64,000 nucleotides of DNA from Flavobacterium sp. ASW18X (GCF_005144745.1 NZ_SWKK01000012.1:206627-270626); one strand, 5' to 3'; positions 7,996-17,121 are shown, counted from the first letter of the stretch. The notes: generated from the sequence alone by a model not told the origin. Numbers and translations: made by a program.

Positions 7996-8964
7996 ATGAC
8001 TCAAGGTATTGAAAGGATAAAAACGTTGATTATTGGTTCTGGTCCTGCGGGCTATACTGCAGCAATTTATGCAGCTAGAGCAGACCTTAAACCAGTTATG
8101 TATACAGGTATGGAACCTGGAGGCCAGTTAACAACTACCACAGAAGTAGATAATTTTCCAGGTTATCCAGAAGGTATAGACGGTCCTACTATGATGATGC
8201 AACTACAGCAACAAGCGGAGCGTTTTGGTACAGAAGTACGTATTGGGATGATTACTGCAGTAGAATTTAGTGACGAAGTTGGCGGCATTCATAAAGTAAC
8301 GGTAGACGATAGTACACAAATAGAGGCAGAGACCGTAATTATCAGCACGGGCGCTTCTGCAAAATATCTTGGGTTGCCAAGTGAACAAAAATTACGCGGT
8401 GGTGGAGTATCTGCCTGCGCGGTTTGTGATGGATTCTTCTACAAAGGTCAAGATGTTGCCATTGTAGGTGCAGGTGACACGGCGGCAGAAGAGGCTTCTT
8501 ATCTTGCTAACATTTGTAAAAAAGTAACTATGTTAGTGCGTAAAGACCACATGAGAGCCTCTAAAGCTATGCAACACCGTGTAAACAGCTTAGAAAATAT
8601 AGAAGTTCGGTATAATACAGAAGTAGATGAGGTTTTAGGAGACCAAGTTGTAGAAGGTTTACGTATGGTGAATAACCAAACAGGAGAAAAGGAAGAAATA
8701 GCAATTACAGGTCTTTTTATAGCCATTGGGCATAAGCCTAATACAGATATTTTTAAAGGACAGTTAACCATGGATGAAACAGGCTACATAGTAACGCAAC
8801 CGGGTTCTACAAAAACAAACAAACCAGGCGTTTTTGCAAGTGGTGATGCTCAAGATAAAGTTTACAGACAGGCGATAACGGCAGCAGGTACAGGTTGTAT
8901 GGCAGCCTTGGATGCAGAGCGTTATTTGGCGGCTGTGGAATCTAAAGAAATCATGGAAGCATAA
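7996..8964 (+). CDS. trxB: Thioredoxin-disulfide reductase
   Basis: 322 aa, standard for low-molecular-weight TrxR. The N-terminal FAD-binding site is GSGPAGYTAAIYAARA, followed by GQLTTTTEVDNFPG. The NADPH domain carries the redox-active disulfide CAVC (Cys141, Cys144) and GAGDTAAEEASYL. A second FAD contact, GVFASGDAQD, is near residue 275, then the RQAITAAGTGCMAA helix. The cytoplasmic enzyme reduces thioredoxin with NADPH. It is a monocistronic gene with its own promoter-like element and a strong terminator. Confidence 0.97.
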   Translation: MTQGIERIKTLIIGSGPAGYTAAIYAARADLKPVMYTGMEPGGQLTTTTEVDNFPGYPEGIDGPTMMMQLQQQAERFGTEVRIGMITAVEFSDEVGGIHKVTVDDSTQIEAETVIISTGASAKYLGLPSEQKLRGGGVSACAVCDGFFYKGQDVAIVGAGDTAAEEASYLANICKKVTMLVRKDHMRASKAMQHRVNSLENIEVRYNTEVDEVLGDQVVEGLRMVNNQTGEKEEIAITGLFIAIGHKPNTDIFKGQLTMDETGYIVTQPGSTKTNKPGVFASGDAQDKVYRQAITAAGTGCMAALDAERYLAAVESKEIMEA

Positions 8965-8984
8965 TTTACATATATTAAGAAACT

Positions 8985-9022
8985 AAAAAAGCCACATGAA
9001 TATTTCATGTGGCTTTTTTTTT
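8985..9022 (+). terminator. Terminator after trxB, probably bidirectional
   Basis: AAAAAAGCCACATGAA paired with TTCATGTGGCTTTTTT and followed by more T. The A/T tracts on both sides let it serve the convergent lipocalin-like gene ending at 9038 as well. Confidence 0.88.
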
Positions 9023-9037
9023 CTAGCCGCAGATGGT

Positions 9038-9484
9038 CTAATCTATTTTTCGATAATTTTCGGAAAAGGTACGTTGGCCTTCTTCATCTAAATTTATCTG
9101 GCTGTAAACCTTATCCTTCAATTTAAGTTCAAAGGTAAATACCCTCATGGTATCTAGAGATTTCATCATTTGGGCATCGCCATATTCAATGGTTTCTATA
9201 AGCTTGTTGTCTGTTATCTTATAGGTGCCATACCCAAACCTGCCATTCGGTTCTTCGGGTACAAATCTGCTCCACATAATGTAGCCATTAAAGTACATCT
9301 TAATTTGTCTGTACCCATTGGCTTTAATTATGGTATCCGTCACATTAATTCCATCATCATAGTTGTAAAAGCTCTCCAGTTCCCATGTGCCTTGGATGGA
9401 TTTTTCGCTCACGGGTTGGTCAGGGGTCGGTTGGGTCGCGCTTGCACCCACAAAAAGCAAAATAAATGCGAGTAAACTTTTCAT
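9038..9484 (-). CDS. Secreted lipocalin-like hypothetical protein
   Basis: 148 aa with a signal peptide (KSLLAFILLFVGASA) and mature sequence beginning near residue 17. The motif SIQGTWELESFYNYDD near residue 29 is the opening strand of lipocalin-like domains (the GTWxL/LxGxW pattern), followed by alternating strands (IKMYFNGYIMWSRF, YGTYKITDNKLIETIEYG). I infer a small periplasmic beta-barrel of the lipocalin-like superfamily; no ligand or role is evident. The gene is flanked by terminators on both sides, so it is an independent unit. Confidence 0.7.
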   Translation of the reverse strand: MKSLLAFILLFVGASATQPTPDQPVSEKSIQGTWELESFYNYDDGINVTDTIIKANGYRQIKMYFNGYIMWSRFVPEEPNGRFGYGTYKITDNKLIETIEYGDAQMMKSLDTMRVFTFELKLKDKVYSQINLDEEGQRTFSENYRKID

Positions 9485-9560
9485 ATCCCTGAGTTTAGTT
9501 TAATTAAATAATGACAATAAATTACGATAAATATTTAACTTTTAATATAATAAAAGCAAA

Positions 9561-9594
9561 AAAGCCATCACATTACTAATTATGTGATGGCTTT
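9561..9594 (-). terminator. Terminator of the PadR/PspC/DUF2807 operon
   Basis: AAAGCCATCACAT ... ATGTGATGGCTTT stem followed on the minus strand by TTTTTGC, 20 bp after the DUF2807 stop. Confidence 0.85.
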
Positions 9595-9614
9595 AAAATT
9601 GTATTTATTAATTT

Positions 9615-10337
9615 TTAATCTCTTCTAATAGACCCAGAAACTGATTTATTAGTTTTCACCGTAGGGTCACCAGCGTAAGAAATATCCGCACCACTACTCG
9701 CATCTGCTACAAGCATTTCAGTAACGTTAACAGAAATATCTGCACCACTACTGGCATTTGCCTTACATTCTCTAGTCCGTAAGCTTCTCGCTTTAATATC
9801 AGAACCGCTACTAGCACTAGCTACTAATTTATCTGTACTACCTGTAATGGTTATATCTGCACCACTACTACAATCCGCTTCAATACCACGAGCAATTAAG
9901 TCCACCTCAATATCTGACCCGCTGCTAGCATTTAAACTCACATGTTCTGCAGTAATACTGTTTTCTGATATTAAATCGGCGCCACTAGAGGTAGATAGTT
10001 CAGTAACTTCTGGGAGTGTAACATAAACTTTTTTAGTGGCTCTACCAATGTTTTCTATGGCATGGATTTTAAGTTTATCACCTTCAATGTCAGTACCAAT
10101 TAATCCAATTATATTTTCGTCTGCTTCAACACGTATTTCATAAGAATTCCCTTGGACTACAAAGACATCCATACCTTCAGAAGCATGAATAACGGTAAAA
10201 TCTCCAGTAACGGAACGGGTTTCTTCTACTACTTGTCCGTTACCTTTGGTACCATCTCCAAAGTTAACATCAAAGGCGCAAGAGCTGGCAAATATGGCCA
10301 ATAGGGCTGTGATTATGATTCTTACTAATGTTGTCAT
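9615..10337 (-). CDS. DUF2807 / head-GIN domain lipoprotein
   Basis: 240 aa. The signal ends in a lipobox (FASSC, Cys20). The body is a right-handed beta-helix-type repeat domain (DUF2807, putative auto-transporter adhesin head GIN): six copies of SSGADI or SSGSDI spaced by about 20 residues (SSGADLIS, SSGSDIEV, SSGADITI, SSGSDIKA, SSGADISV, SSGADISY). The repeat is visible in DNA at about 9680-9995. It is the last gene of the PadR-PspC operon, 94 bp after the PspC gene. Members are cell-envelope proteins of unknown ligand; PspC and PadR context suggests control by envelope stress. Confidence 0.88.
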   Translation of the reverse strand: MTTLVRIIITALLAIFASSCAFDVNFGDGTKGNGQVVEETRSVTGDFTVIHASEGMDVFVVQGNSYEIRVEADENIIGLIGTDIEGDKLKIHAIENIGRATKKVYVTLPEVTELSTSSGADLISENSITAEHVSLNASSGSDIEVDLIARGIEADCSSGADITITGSTDKLVASASSGSDIKARSLRTRECKANASSGADISVNVTEMLVADASSGADISYAGDPTVKTNKSVSGSIRRD

Positions 10338-10431
10338 GATTGTTTGTTTTTTAAGATTGATTAAATTTCCTTTTTATTGCTTAATTATTAGCATTTTATT
10401 TACTGAATTGTCGTTTTTAAAGGGTCAGTTG

Positions 10432-12204
10432 TTAGTTGTTGTCCTTGGCTTTTAATTGTACCCCGTTTTCATCTATTTTAAGGATAACAGATTCGCTTCC
10501 ATCTTTTACGTCTATATCTATCCCGTTTTCTCCAATTTTTACATGTCCGTTTTCGTCTCCCACGTTAATATCAATTCCAGATTCACTTATGTTGATTTTA
10601 CCCTGTTCGTCTGTTTCAGGGTCTTCTGGGCAATTTAGACACTCTAAGATGCCATCATTGCCCATGACCCAATGGTAATCAACTATTTCACTACGGTAAA
10701 AATCTTTGTTATTTTTAGTACTCCACCCAATGTGTCTGTCTAGGTTTTCCGCAAAAATTACTACGGTACCAACAGGAACAAACAACTCTGCCCTTACCTC
10801 TTGATTTCGCATTTTTGCTTCTTTAGGTGTTGTTAAATAATTATTTATGATGAATTGATTTTTGTCTAATTGATAATCAAACGCAATTTTTTCTGCTCTT
10901 GCTCTAGCTTCCTCAAAAGAGCTGCCATCCGCATCTCTTTTAATTTTTATTTGAGTCAGCGTGTCCGTAGCTTTTTTTACATCTAAACGTATGTTTTTAG
11001 AATAAATAATGGGTTCGCCATCATCAGAGAAAACCAGCTCTAATCCTTCATAACGCATGCTATTTTCAAAATCTAAATCTTGAGCACTACGCGTACTAAT
11101 GTAAAGGGTATCATTAGACTTGTTTATGGGCAATACGCGAGTTTCTGTAGTTGTACCAGTATAGGCATATGCCATAGATTGTTTAATACCTAAATACACT
11201 AGGCAAGCCGTAGCAATAAGCCAAACCCCAAACAAGGTATATTTAGCTACATTACCAATAGATTTAAGATTAGAAACTAATATTTTTAATCCTAAATACA
11301 GCAAAAAGAAGAAAGGAATACCAATGGCAAAAAATACAAGTAAAGAAACCAACCAAATTGGTGTTCCTGTAGTATTTACCATATTGTAAAAATCCACACC
11401 GGGTATATTAACTGATTTTATGATACCTATGGTAAACATGCTGATAAAAAGACCTATTAAGGCAGCTGCCCCAGTAATTATCATGAGTATGCCTATGAAC
11501 TTGCCAAATATTTTAAAGATGAACATAAAAATATCTGCAATCGTATCAAAAAAAGTTTTGGAGCTGCTCTTAACTTGGTTTCCTACCTTTTGGTAGTCCA
11601 CGCTTTTAACTTTGTCTGCAACATCAACAAACCCCTCTTTTACTTTGCGTTCTATATTGCTGATGTTGACGGGCTCTCCCCGCATGTCTAGTTTTTGACT
11701 TGTAGATGCAGCTTCTGGCACTAAAATCCAAAGAATAATGTAAATAAGAATCCAGAATCCAGAGGTAACTAGTGCTAAGAATATAAATGCCAAACGTATC
11801 CAAAGGCTATCCACCCCTAAATAATGTTCTAAACCAGCACATACGCCACTAATATATTTTTGGTCAATATCTCTATACAGTTTTTTACCTTTTCTTGGTT
11901 TTTCTGTATGGGTTTTGGGTGTGTCTTCAAAAATATCTTCGTCTACCATATAATCTTCTGGTTGCCCCATGATGTTGATTACGTGGTCTACCTCTTTTTG
12001 CGTGATAACCTGACGGTCATGCTCCATTTTTTCTGAAAAAAGCTCAGCAATCCTGGCCTCTATATCCATGATTATTTCTTCGCTACCTGCAGTGCCTGCA
12101 AAAGACCTTTTAATAGCTTCTAGGTAGCGCCTTAGCTTAGTATACGCCTCTTCATCTATATGAAAGAAGGTATTTGCCAAATTTATGTTTACTGTCTTGT
12201 TCAT
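10432..12204 (-). CDS. PspC-domain membrane protein
   Basis: 590 aa from the ATG at 12204; a longer frame to 12267 would overlap the PadR gene and is unlikely. Residues 1-90 are a helical HAAS-like region (EEAYTKLRRYLEAIKRSF, then MGQPEDY). Residues 107-165 are a PspC domain (KLYRDIDQKYISGVCAGLEHYLG, then a hydrophobic segment ending LWILVPEA). Several more membrane helices lie between about 225 and 365. The C-terminal 220 residues are soluble with a repeated ENGIDIDV/ESGIDINV pattern. PspC proteins act at the inner membrane in phage-shock-type envelope responses. PadR precedes it by 14 bp, so transcription is likely PadR-controlled. Confidence 0.9.
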   Translation of the reverse strand: MNKTVNINLANTFFHIDEEAYTKLRRYLEAIKRSFAGTAGSEEIIMDIEARIAELFSEKMEHDRQVITQKEVDHVINIMGQPEDYMVDEDIFEDTPKTHTEKPRKGKKLYRDIDQKYISGVCAGLEHYLGVDSLWIRLAFIFLALVTSGFWILIYIILWILVPEAASTSQKLDMRGEPVNISNIERKVKEGFVDVADKVKSVDYQKVGNQVKSSSKTFFDTIADIFMFIFKIFGKFIGILMIITGAAALIGLFISMFTIGIIKSVNIPGVDFYNMVNTTGTPIWLVSLLVFFAIGIPFFFLLYLGLKILVSNLKSIGNVAKYTLFGVWLIATACLVYLGIKQSMAYAYTGTTTETRVLPINKSNDTLYISTRSAQDLDFENSMRYEGLELVFSDDGEPIIYSKNIRLDVKKATDTLTQIKIKRDADGSSFEEARARAEKIAFDYQLDKNQFIINNYLTTPKEAKMRNQEVRAELFVPVGTVVIFAENLDRHIGWSTKNNKDFYRSEIVDYHWVMGNDGILECLNCPEDPETDEQGKINISESGIDINVGDENGHVKIGENGIDIDVKDGSESVILKIDENGVQLKAKDNN

Positions 12205-12218
12205 TTTTTGTTGATGTC

Positions 12219-12548
12219 TTAATTGTTGTTGGTTACCAGGTTTACTGCATTTCTTAACTCGTCCCAAGTGCCATTTAATTCTTTTAAGAATAATTGACCT
12301 GTTTCTGTTAGGGCGTAGTATTTTCTAGGCGGGCCAGAGGTAGACTCTTCCCACCGGTAATTTAATAGTCCCGCATTTTTTAAACGCGTCAGTAGGGGAT
12401 ATATAGTGCCTTCTACCACAAGCATCTTAGCGTCTTTTAGGGCTCCTAAAATCTCAGAAGCATACTTGTCCTCATCTTTTAAAATAGATAAGATACAGTA
12501 CTCCAGAACCCCTTTGCGCATTTGTGCTTTTGTGTTTTCTATATTCAT
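12219..12548 (-). CDS. PadR-family transcriptional regulator
   Basis: 109 aa, the usual size of the short PadR type. The winged helix is clear: MRKGVLEYCILSIL, KYASEILGALKDA, VVEGTIYPLLTRLKNAGLL (recognition helix), then the wing YRWEESTSGPPRKYYALTETG. It is first in an operon with the PspC and DUF2807 genes. PadR proteins usually repress their own operon; the leader holds a perfect 6-bp dyad 22 bp upstream of the start (12570-12584) that could be its operator. The effector is unknown. Confidence 0.92.
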   Translation of the reverse strand: MNIENTKAQMRKGVLEYCILSILKDEDKYASEILGALKDAKMLVVEGTIYPLLTRLKNAGLLNYRWEESTSGPPRKYYALTETGQLFLKELNGTWDELRNAVNLVTNNN

Positions 12549-12569
12549 AACTTCATGGTTCTTAATTTT

Positions 12570-12584
12570 CCGGACTGGGTCCGG
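12570..12584. promoter_or_regulatory. Dyad in the padR leader, candidate operator
   Basis: CCGGAC-TGG-GTCCGG, a perfect GC-rich inverted repeat in an AT-rich leader, 22 bp before the padR start. It could be a PadR autoregulatory site or an RNA hairpin. It does not match the ATGT-N8-ACAT pattern known for PadR itself. Confidence 0.4.
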
Positions 12585-12621
12585 GATTTGATTAACTGTT
12601 CGTTTTTTTGCTTTACAATTT

Positions 12622-12665
12622 GGTTTCCTTTCGGCACTCCTTGATGAGGGGAGCGCCTGGAAACC
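12622..12665. other. Two-tier stem-loop between the SnoaL-like gene and padR
   Basis: Outer stem GGTTTCC/GGAAACC (7 bp) encloses an inner near-perfect stem GGCACTCC/GGGAGCGCC around TTGATGA. The region is unusually GC-rich for this window. On the minus strand (direction of flanking genes) no T run follows, so it is not a plain terminator. Next to it, TTTTTGATTGATTGATG-type sequence occurs twice (12671-12710). It may be a structured leader RNA for padR or a processing site. Confidence 0.35.
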
Positions 12666-12736
12666 GCTTTTTGATTGATTGATGTTGTTGTTTTTTGATG
12701 ATTGATTGATGAATAAACTCCTATTTCTGAGTGTTT

Positions 12737-13249
12737 TTATTGCAGTAATTGATGGTCATAACTTAACTCTCTTTTTAGTTTCCATTCGCCATTTTCTATA
12801 ATCCATATATGGGTAAATTTGGCAATGTCTCCCTTTTTATACGTTTGGTTTTGGTCTAAAGAGCTAAAACTATGTACCCCATGTTGTATAGCTCCATACA
12901 AAACCTCTTTTTTATATAATGGATAAACTTTAAAACTATCTGTAACCAAATGGCGCTTAGCTGGGGGCAATGCCCTTGAACCTCTTCTGTTGCACGCCTC
13001 TTGCATTGGTCTTAAAAATGCTTCTTTACCTTCTGTAAAGCCTCCCTTATCATGATAAAACTCAAAATCTTCTGTAAAGAGCTGGTCAAGATAATCTGTG
13101 TTGCAGGTGTTAAAAGCAGCATCAAACAGTAAGCTGTCCTTCTTTGCCAATAACTTATACAGCTCGTCTGTTTTGTTGAGTTGACACCATGATGTGTGCA
13201 CATTAAGTAATAGCAATAGTAAACTTAACGATAGTACATTTTGCATCAC
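12737..13249 (-). CDS. Secreted SnoaL/NTF2-like protein (DUF4440 type)
   Basis: 170 aa with a signal peptide ending at about TSWC/QLNK. The rest has the NTF2-like cone pattern: helix with DELYKLLAKKDSLLFDAAFN, DYLDQLFTEDFEFYHDKGG, EGKEAFLRP, and the closing strands FTHIWIIENGEWKLKRELSYDH, typical of DUF4440/SnoaL-like proteins. No catalytic residues can be assigned. Its start overlaps the stop of the DUF4870 gene by 4 bp, so they are co-translated. Confidence 0.8.
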   Translation of the reverse strand: MMQNVLSLSLLLLLLNVHTSWCQLNKTDELYKLLAKKDSLLFDAAFNTCNTDYLDQLFTEDFEFYHDKGGFTEGKEAFLRPMQEACNRRGSRALPPAKRHLVTDSFKVYPLYKKEVLYGAIQHGVHSFSSLDQNQTYKKGDIAKFTHIWIIENGEWKLKRELSYDHQLLQ

Positions 13250-13722
13250 TTTATAAATTTAATGGTGATAGGGTATTCAAAATACGTACCCTCATTGGTT
13301 CTAAGGGTAGCAATGATGGTATAGATAAGATTTATAAGGCTTAGAATCATGTGTACAAAACCAGCAATACCTACAGGCCAGAAAAACCGATTAAACGGAA
13401 AACTACTGCTTTCCCAATGAAAATCAATAGTATCCCATTGGTTAATGTCTTGCCAAACACTGTTGTGAAAAATATCAGAAAAACTACCAATAAAGAAAGG
13501 TATAGTTAACAACCCTGCTAGCGCACTATATAAGATTAAACTTATTTGAAAATTTAGAGCTTGTTTGCCGTTGTAGTCTACAAATTTAAGTTCATTACGG
13601 TTGGCCAACCATAATACTAAAGGCAATACAATATTGCCTAAAGGAATAAAATATCTAGACAAAGTAGCGGCATGTATTATAGCCGATAAATTGCGTTCGT
13701 GTTTGGTTAATGTAGTGTCCAT
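13246..13722 (-). CDS. DUF4870-type membrane protein
   Basis: 158 aa from the ATG at 13722. A frame open to 13776 exists, but its first codons overlap the -7 promoter element at 13774-13781, so the shorter start is preferred. The family pattern is visible: HAATLSRYFIPLGNIVLPLVLWLANR, then FVDYNGKQALNFQISLILY (the family's DxxGKxxLNFQxS motif), and two further helices with a short loop. DUF4870 proteins are inner-membrane proteins of unknown role. First gene of a two-gene operon. Confidence 0.88.
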   Translation of the reverse strand: MDTTLTKHERNLSAIIHAATLSRYFIPLGNIVLPLVLWLANRNELKFVDYNGKQALNFQISLILYSALAGLLTIPFFIGSFSDIFHNSVWQDINQWDTIDFHWESSSFPFNRFFWPVGIAGFVHMILSLINLIYTIIATLRTNEGTYFEYPITIKFIK

Positions 13723-13773
13723 TTTGCTCGTTTTTTGATGATTGTAAACAGTTTTACCTATTAGCTTACGATG

Positions 13774-13805
13774 CAAATATATATCCTAAAGATGGTACTA
13801 TGCAA
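13774..13805 (-). promoter_or_regulatory. Bacteroidota-type promoter for the DUF4870/SnoaL-like operon
   Basis: On the minus strand TTG, then exactly 21 nt, then TATATTTG: a full match to the Bacteroidota consensus TTG-N17-23-TAnnTTTG. It lies 52 bp upstream of the ATG at 13722 and is the best promoter match I found in the window. Confidence 0.65.
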
Positions 13806-13889
13806 AACAAAGTACTAAATATTAACAATTAGTTAACATTTTAAACTTTCAATTTTTTCCCTATTTTTAGCGCAACTAAAACTAAAAAA

Positions 13890-14345
13890 ATGGCTGCAAC
13901 CCCCAGTAAATTCAACACTTTTTGCTTTTTTAAACTGCCTTCTGCATGGTGGAGCGGCGTACGCTTACGCTATATTGATGAAAACAAGGCAGTTACCACC
14001 GTTACCCACAGATGGGTAAACCAAAATCCGTTCAAAAGTATGTTTTGGGCAGTACAAGGTATGGCTGCGGAACTAAGTACGGGAGCAATGGTTATAGATC
14101 AAATTAAAGAAAGTGGTAAGCGTATATCTATGTTGGTGCAAAATAATAATGCCAACTTTTCTAAAAAGGCCAGAGGTAAAATTACTTTTACTTGTGAGGA
14201 TGGTCATTTAATAGCAGAAGCTATTGAAAAGACTATAGCAACAGGTGAAGGCCAAAAATTCTGGATGAAATCAGTTGGGGTTAATCAAGATGGAGTTGTA
14301 GTCAGTACGTTCAATTTTGAATGGACGGTTCGTTTAAAAAGTTAA
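13890..14345 (+). CDS. DUF4442 hotdog-fold protein, putative thioesterase
   Basis: 151 aa. The DUF4442 pattern is clear: KLPSAWWSGVRLRYIDENKAVTTVTHRWVNQNPFKSMFWAVQGMAAELSTGAM, including the helix that packs in the hotdog core. Related hotdog proteins hydrolyse acyl-CoA esters, but no substrate can be assigned. The final strands match the hotdog sheet (SVGVNQDGVVVSTFNFEWTVR). It is a single-gene unit with a terminator 20 bp downstream and a divergent DUF4870 operon upstream. Confidence 0.85.
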   Translation: MAATPSKFNTFCFFKLPSAWWSGVRLRYIDENKAVTTVTHRWVNQNPFKSMFWAVQGMAAELSTGAMVIDQIKESGKRISMLVQNNNANFSKKARGKITFTCEDGHLIAEAIEKTIATGEGQKFWMKSVGVNQDGVVVSTFNFEWTVRLKS

Positions 14346-14365
14346 CTTTTTAGAACCCAAATAAA

Positions 14366-14397
14366 AAATAGGCTAACCTACAACGGTTAGCCTATTT
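14366..14397. terminator. Bidirectional terminator between DUF4442 gene and lipoprotein gene
   Basis: AAATAGGCTAACC-N6-GGTTAGCCTATTT, a perfect 13-bp stem between two convergent genes, A-rich before and T-rich after. Confidence 0.82.
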
Positions 14398-14421
14398 AGG
14401 TTATATCAATAGTTTAGGTTG

Positions 14422-14919
14422 TTAATCTCCAGCGCTTAAAGAAAAGCTTCCGTCTCCATTAAAGTTGGCAGCTACAATAGTAACAGTCCAAATTCCAGGG
14501 GCGCCGTTTGCCGTAACTCCATCAATACTATCTGGCTCAGCCCCGCCAATAATTGTTTTGTCCAAAACAGTTAGGCCTTCCGCATCTTTTACAATTATTT
14601 GAAAAGAGCCATCAGTAGTTGCTGTAATGTCTGCATTATAATCGGCAGTACTCAAATTATTATTCCAACTAAAAACACGTGTAGCAGTACCTCCGTTACC
14701 AGTAAAACTTGCATCAATATCTCCATTAAAATCAGAACGGTCCCCTACGGTAAAATTTGCTTCACTAGTTGTAATTTGCTCACCATTTACGGTTAATCTA
14801 ACAAAAGTATCTTCTTCATTTTCTTTACTACAACTGCTCACTATGGATAAAGAAAAACATAGTAATAAAATATTGGTTATGTTTTTGCCGCTAAAAAAAT
14901 TTAAAAGGGTGTAAATCAT
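14422..14919 (-). CDS. Lipoprotein of unknown function
   Basis: 165 aa. A hydrophobic signal ends in a lipobox (SIVSSC, Cys30). The mature protein is rich in Asn, Asp, Gly and Thr and is probably all-beta. The last 30 residues (GAPGIWTVTIVAANFNGDGSFSLS) resemble the end of pre-peptidase C-terminal-like or PKD-like domains, with a carboxy-terminal beta strand. I do not recognise a named family. It stands alone, convergent with the DUF4442 gene. Confidence 0.65.
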   Translation of the reverse strand: MIYTLLNFFSGKNITNILLLCFSLSIVSSCSKENEEDTFVRLTVNGEQITTSEANFTVGDRSDFNGDIDASFTGNGGTATRVFSWNNNLSTADYNADITATTDGSFQIIVKDAEGLTVLDKTIIGGAEPDSIDGVTANGAPGIWTVTIVAANFNGDGSFSLSAGD

Positions 14920-15059
14920 GGAATGGGGTTTTTAATTCTTTATTACATTACAACTACAACGCTAGATACCCTACTTTATGCTACATTTTTTTTCTAATGT
15001 AACATTTGATTATAATTAACTACAGATAAAGCATAATCACTAAAATCATCAATCAAGTT

Positions 15060-15860
15060 ATGAATGCACACGAAATAGACTACAAGATTTACGGGGAAGA
15101 AATGCAATATGTAGAAATAGAACTAGACCCCCAAGAGGCTGTTGTGGCAGAGGCCGGCAGTTTTATGATGATGGATTCTGGGATAAGAATGGATACCATT
15201 TTTGGAGATGGTTCTAACCAAGAATCAGGCGTATTGGGTAAAATCTTTTCTGCAGGTAAGCGAATTTTAACGGGCGAAAGTCTATTTATGACCGCTTTTT
15301 TAAATGTAGAACATGGTAAAAAGCAAGTTAGTTTTGCTTCTCCGTATCCCGGTAAAATATTACCTATAGACTTGTCAGAAAAAGGCGGCAAGTTTATTTG
15401 CCAAAAAGATGCGTTTTTATGTGCCGCCAAAGGGGTTACCGTAGGTATAGAATTTTCTAAACGCTTGGGTAGAGGTTTATTTGGTGGCGAAGGATTTATA
15501 ATGCAAAAATTAGAAGGAGATGGTATGGCGTTTGTACACGCTGGCGGTACTATGGCTAAAAAAGAGCTGGCTCCTGGTGAAGTATTAAAGGTAGATACGG
15601 GTTGTATTGTTGGTTTTTCGCAAACTGTAGATTACGATATTGAATTTGTAGGTGGTATTAAAAACACCGTTTTTGGTGGTGAAGGGTTGTTCTTTGCAAC
15701 CTTACGTGGGCCCGGTACGGTATATATACAGTCTTTACCTTTTAGTAGATTGGCAGGTAGGGTTTGGGCAGCCGCTCCTAAAGCTGGGGGTAAATCTAAA
15801 GGCGAAGGTAGTATATTGGGTGGTCTTGGCGATTTGCTAGATGGCGATAACGGGTTTTAG
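15060..15860 (+). CDS. TIGR00266 / AIM24-family protein
   Basis: 266 aa. Matches the AIM24 family: [22 protein letters not shown] near the start, [14 protein letters not shown], an FMQ-like [22 protein letters not shown] centre, and the closing [27 protein letters not shown]. These trimeric beta-prism proteins have no known enzymatic role in bacteria; a yeast homologue affects mitochondrial inner-membrane organisation. It is first in a likely operon with the DUF2461 gene (12 bp later) and nudK. Confidence 0.92.
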   Translation: MNAHEIDYKIYGEEMQYVEIELDPQEAVVAEAGSFMMMDSGIRMDTIFGDGSNQESGVLGKIFSAGKRILTGESLFMTAFLNVEHGKKQVSFASPYPGKILPIDLSEKGGKFICQKDAFLCAAKGVTVGIEFSKRLGRGLFGGEGFIMQKLEGDGMAFVHAGGTMAKKELAPGEVLKVDTGCIVGFSQTVDYDIEFVGGIKNTVFGGEGLFFATLRGPGTVYIQSLPFSRLAGRVWAAAPKAGGKSKGEGSILGGLGDLLDGDNGF

Positions 15861-15872
15861 TACCTTTGGTTC

Positions 15873-16526
15873 ATGGATTTTAATCAGCTTTTTAACTTTT
15901 TAGAAGAATTACAACAAAATAATAATAAGGAGTGGATGGATGCCAATCGTAAATGGTATCAATCCCTCCGTTCTGAATTTATTGCTTGGTTAGATGAATT
16001 AAATCAAAACCTAGCTCAGCTAGACGATGATTATTATGATACGCCAGGAAAAAGAGGTATAAATCGTATCAACAATAACCTCATGTTTCATCCTACTAAA
16101 CCTATTTATAAAGACCATTTTGGCGCAGGATTGGACAAAGCTCCAGAGTCTGCCGATTTTTATGTAGAAGTCGGATTAAAAAATTGTATGCTAGCCGGTG
16201 GGTTTTGGCGACCGGCACCTAAAATTCTGAAAAGTATTAGAGAAGGAATAGATTATGATGGAGAGGTGTTACAAGAAATTATTAGTACATCTTCCTTTAA
16301 AAAAACCTTTGGTAGCCTGTACGAGGATGAAAAGTTGAAAAAAGCACCCAAAGGATATACTATGGGGCATCCGCATATAGATTTACTACAGCACAAAACG
16401 TTTGCAGTGGTGCATCCAATTTCTAGGGACCTTGTAGTTTCGGCAGATTTTAAAGCACATTGTATTACGGTTTATAAGGAAATGTTGCCGTTTAGAAGAT
16501 ATTTAAATAAAGCTGCTTCTTTATAA
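15873..16526 (+). CDS. DUF2461-domain protein
   Basis: 217 aa. Family motifs are visible: [22 protein letters not shown] at the N-terminus, [27 protein letters not shown] sequence near residue 65, [20 protein letters not shown], then [24 protein letters not shown]. This family (TIGR02453) is conserved but has no known activity. It sits 12 bp after the AIM24-like gene and 7 bp before nudK, so the three are probably one transcript. Confidence 0.92.
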   Translation: MDFNQLFNFLEELQQNNNKEWMDANRKWYQSLRSEFIAWLDELNQNLAQLDDDYYDTPGKRGINRINNNLMFHPTKPIYKDHFGAGLDKAPESADFYVEVGLKNCMLAGGFWRPAPKILKSIREGIDYDGEVLQEIISTSSFKKTFGSLYEDEKLKKAPKGYTMGHPHIDLLQHKTFAVVHPISRDLVVSADFKAHCITVYKEMLPFRRYLNKAASL

Positions 16527-16533
16527 TTGTAAG

Positions 16534-17121
16534 GTGAAATACGGCAAGGTAAAAAACATAAAAACAGAACTACTTTCAGACAATTGGTATACTTTAAATA
16601 AAGTAACTTTTGATTATCAAAGAGAAGATGGTAGTTGGGAAGAACAATCTAGAGAATGTTATGATAGGGGTAACGGAGCTGCTATTTTACTATACAATTT
16701 AGACAAAAAGACGGTTATCTTAACCAGACAATTTAGAATGCCCACCTATGTAAATGGCAATGAAGATGGTTTTATGGTAGAGGTTTGCGCTGGTGTTCTG
16801 GAAAAAGGCAATGCAGAAGAGACCATTAAAATGGAGGTAGAAGAGGAAACGGGTTATCAAATTGATAATGTGGTAAAGGTGTTTGAATCATATATGTCTC
16901 CTGGTTCGGTTACTGAAATATTGCATTTTTTTATAGGGGAATACCAACCCAATATGAAGATAGGTGCTGGAGGAGGCGCAGAAGACGAAACCGAGAATAT
17001 AGAAGTTATAGAGCTTCCATTTGTAGAAGCTTTAAAATGGATGGCCACGGGCAAAATCAAAGATGGCAAAACTATCATGTTACTACAATGGGCACAAATA
17101 CATCAGTTGTTTAATAAGTAG
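16534..17121 (+). CDS. nudK: Nudix hydrolase, GDP-mannose pyrophosphatase NudK type
   Basis: 195 aa, reading from a GTG at 16534 placed 7 bp after the DUF2461 stop. The Nudix box is [22 protein letters not shown], one residue shorter than the canonical spacing, as I recall for E. coli NudK. The following block [14 protein letters not shown], then [20 protein letters not shown] and [10 protein letters not shown], matches NudK residue for residue in the core. The enzyme splits GDP-mannose to GMP and mannose-1-phosphate. Its 3' end overlaps the convergent PBP4 gene by 11 bp. Confidence 0.88.
   Translation: MKYGKVKNIKTELLSDNWYTLNKVTFDYQREDGSWEEQSRECYDRGNGAAILLYNLDKKTVILTRQFRMPTYVNGNEDGFMVEVCAGVLEKGNAEETIKMEVEEETGYQIDNVVKVFESYMSPGSVTEILHFFIGEYQPNMKIGAGGGAEDETENIEVIELPFVEALKWMATGKIKDGKTIMLLQWAQIHQLFNK

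Noticed and set aside
9680..9995. Short repeats as a possible CRISPR or tandem-repeat locus
   Set aside because: The periodicity comes from SSGADI/SSGSDI codons inside the DUF2807 gene; spacers are not unique and repeats are degenerate.
12205..12267. N-terminal extension of the PspC protein
   Set aside because: It would overlap the padR gene by 49 bp and adds a basic segment absent from the family; ATG 12204 fits.
13723..13776. N-terminal extension of the DUF4870 protein
   Set aside because: The extension overlaps the -7 element of the best promoter match (13774-13805) and lies outside the family domain.
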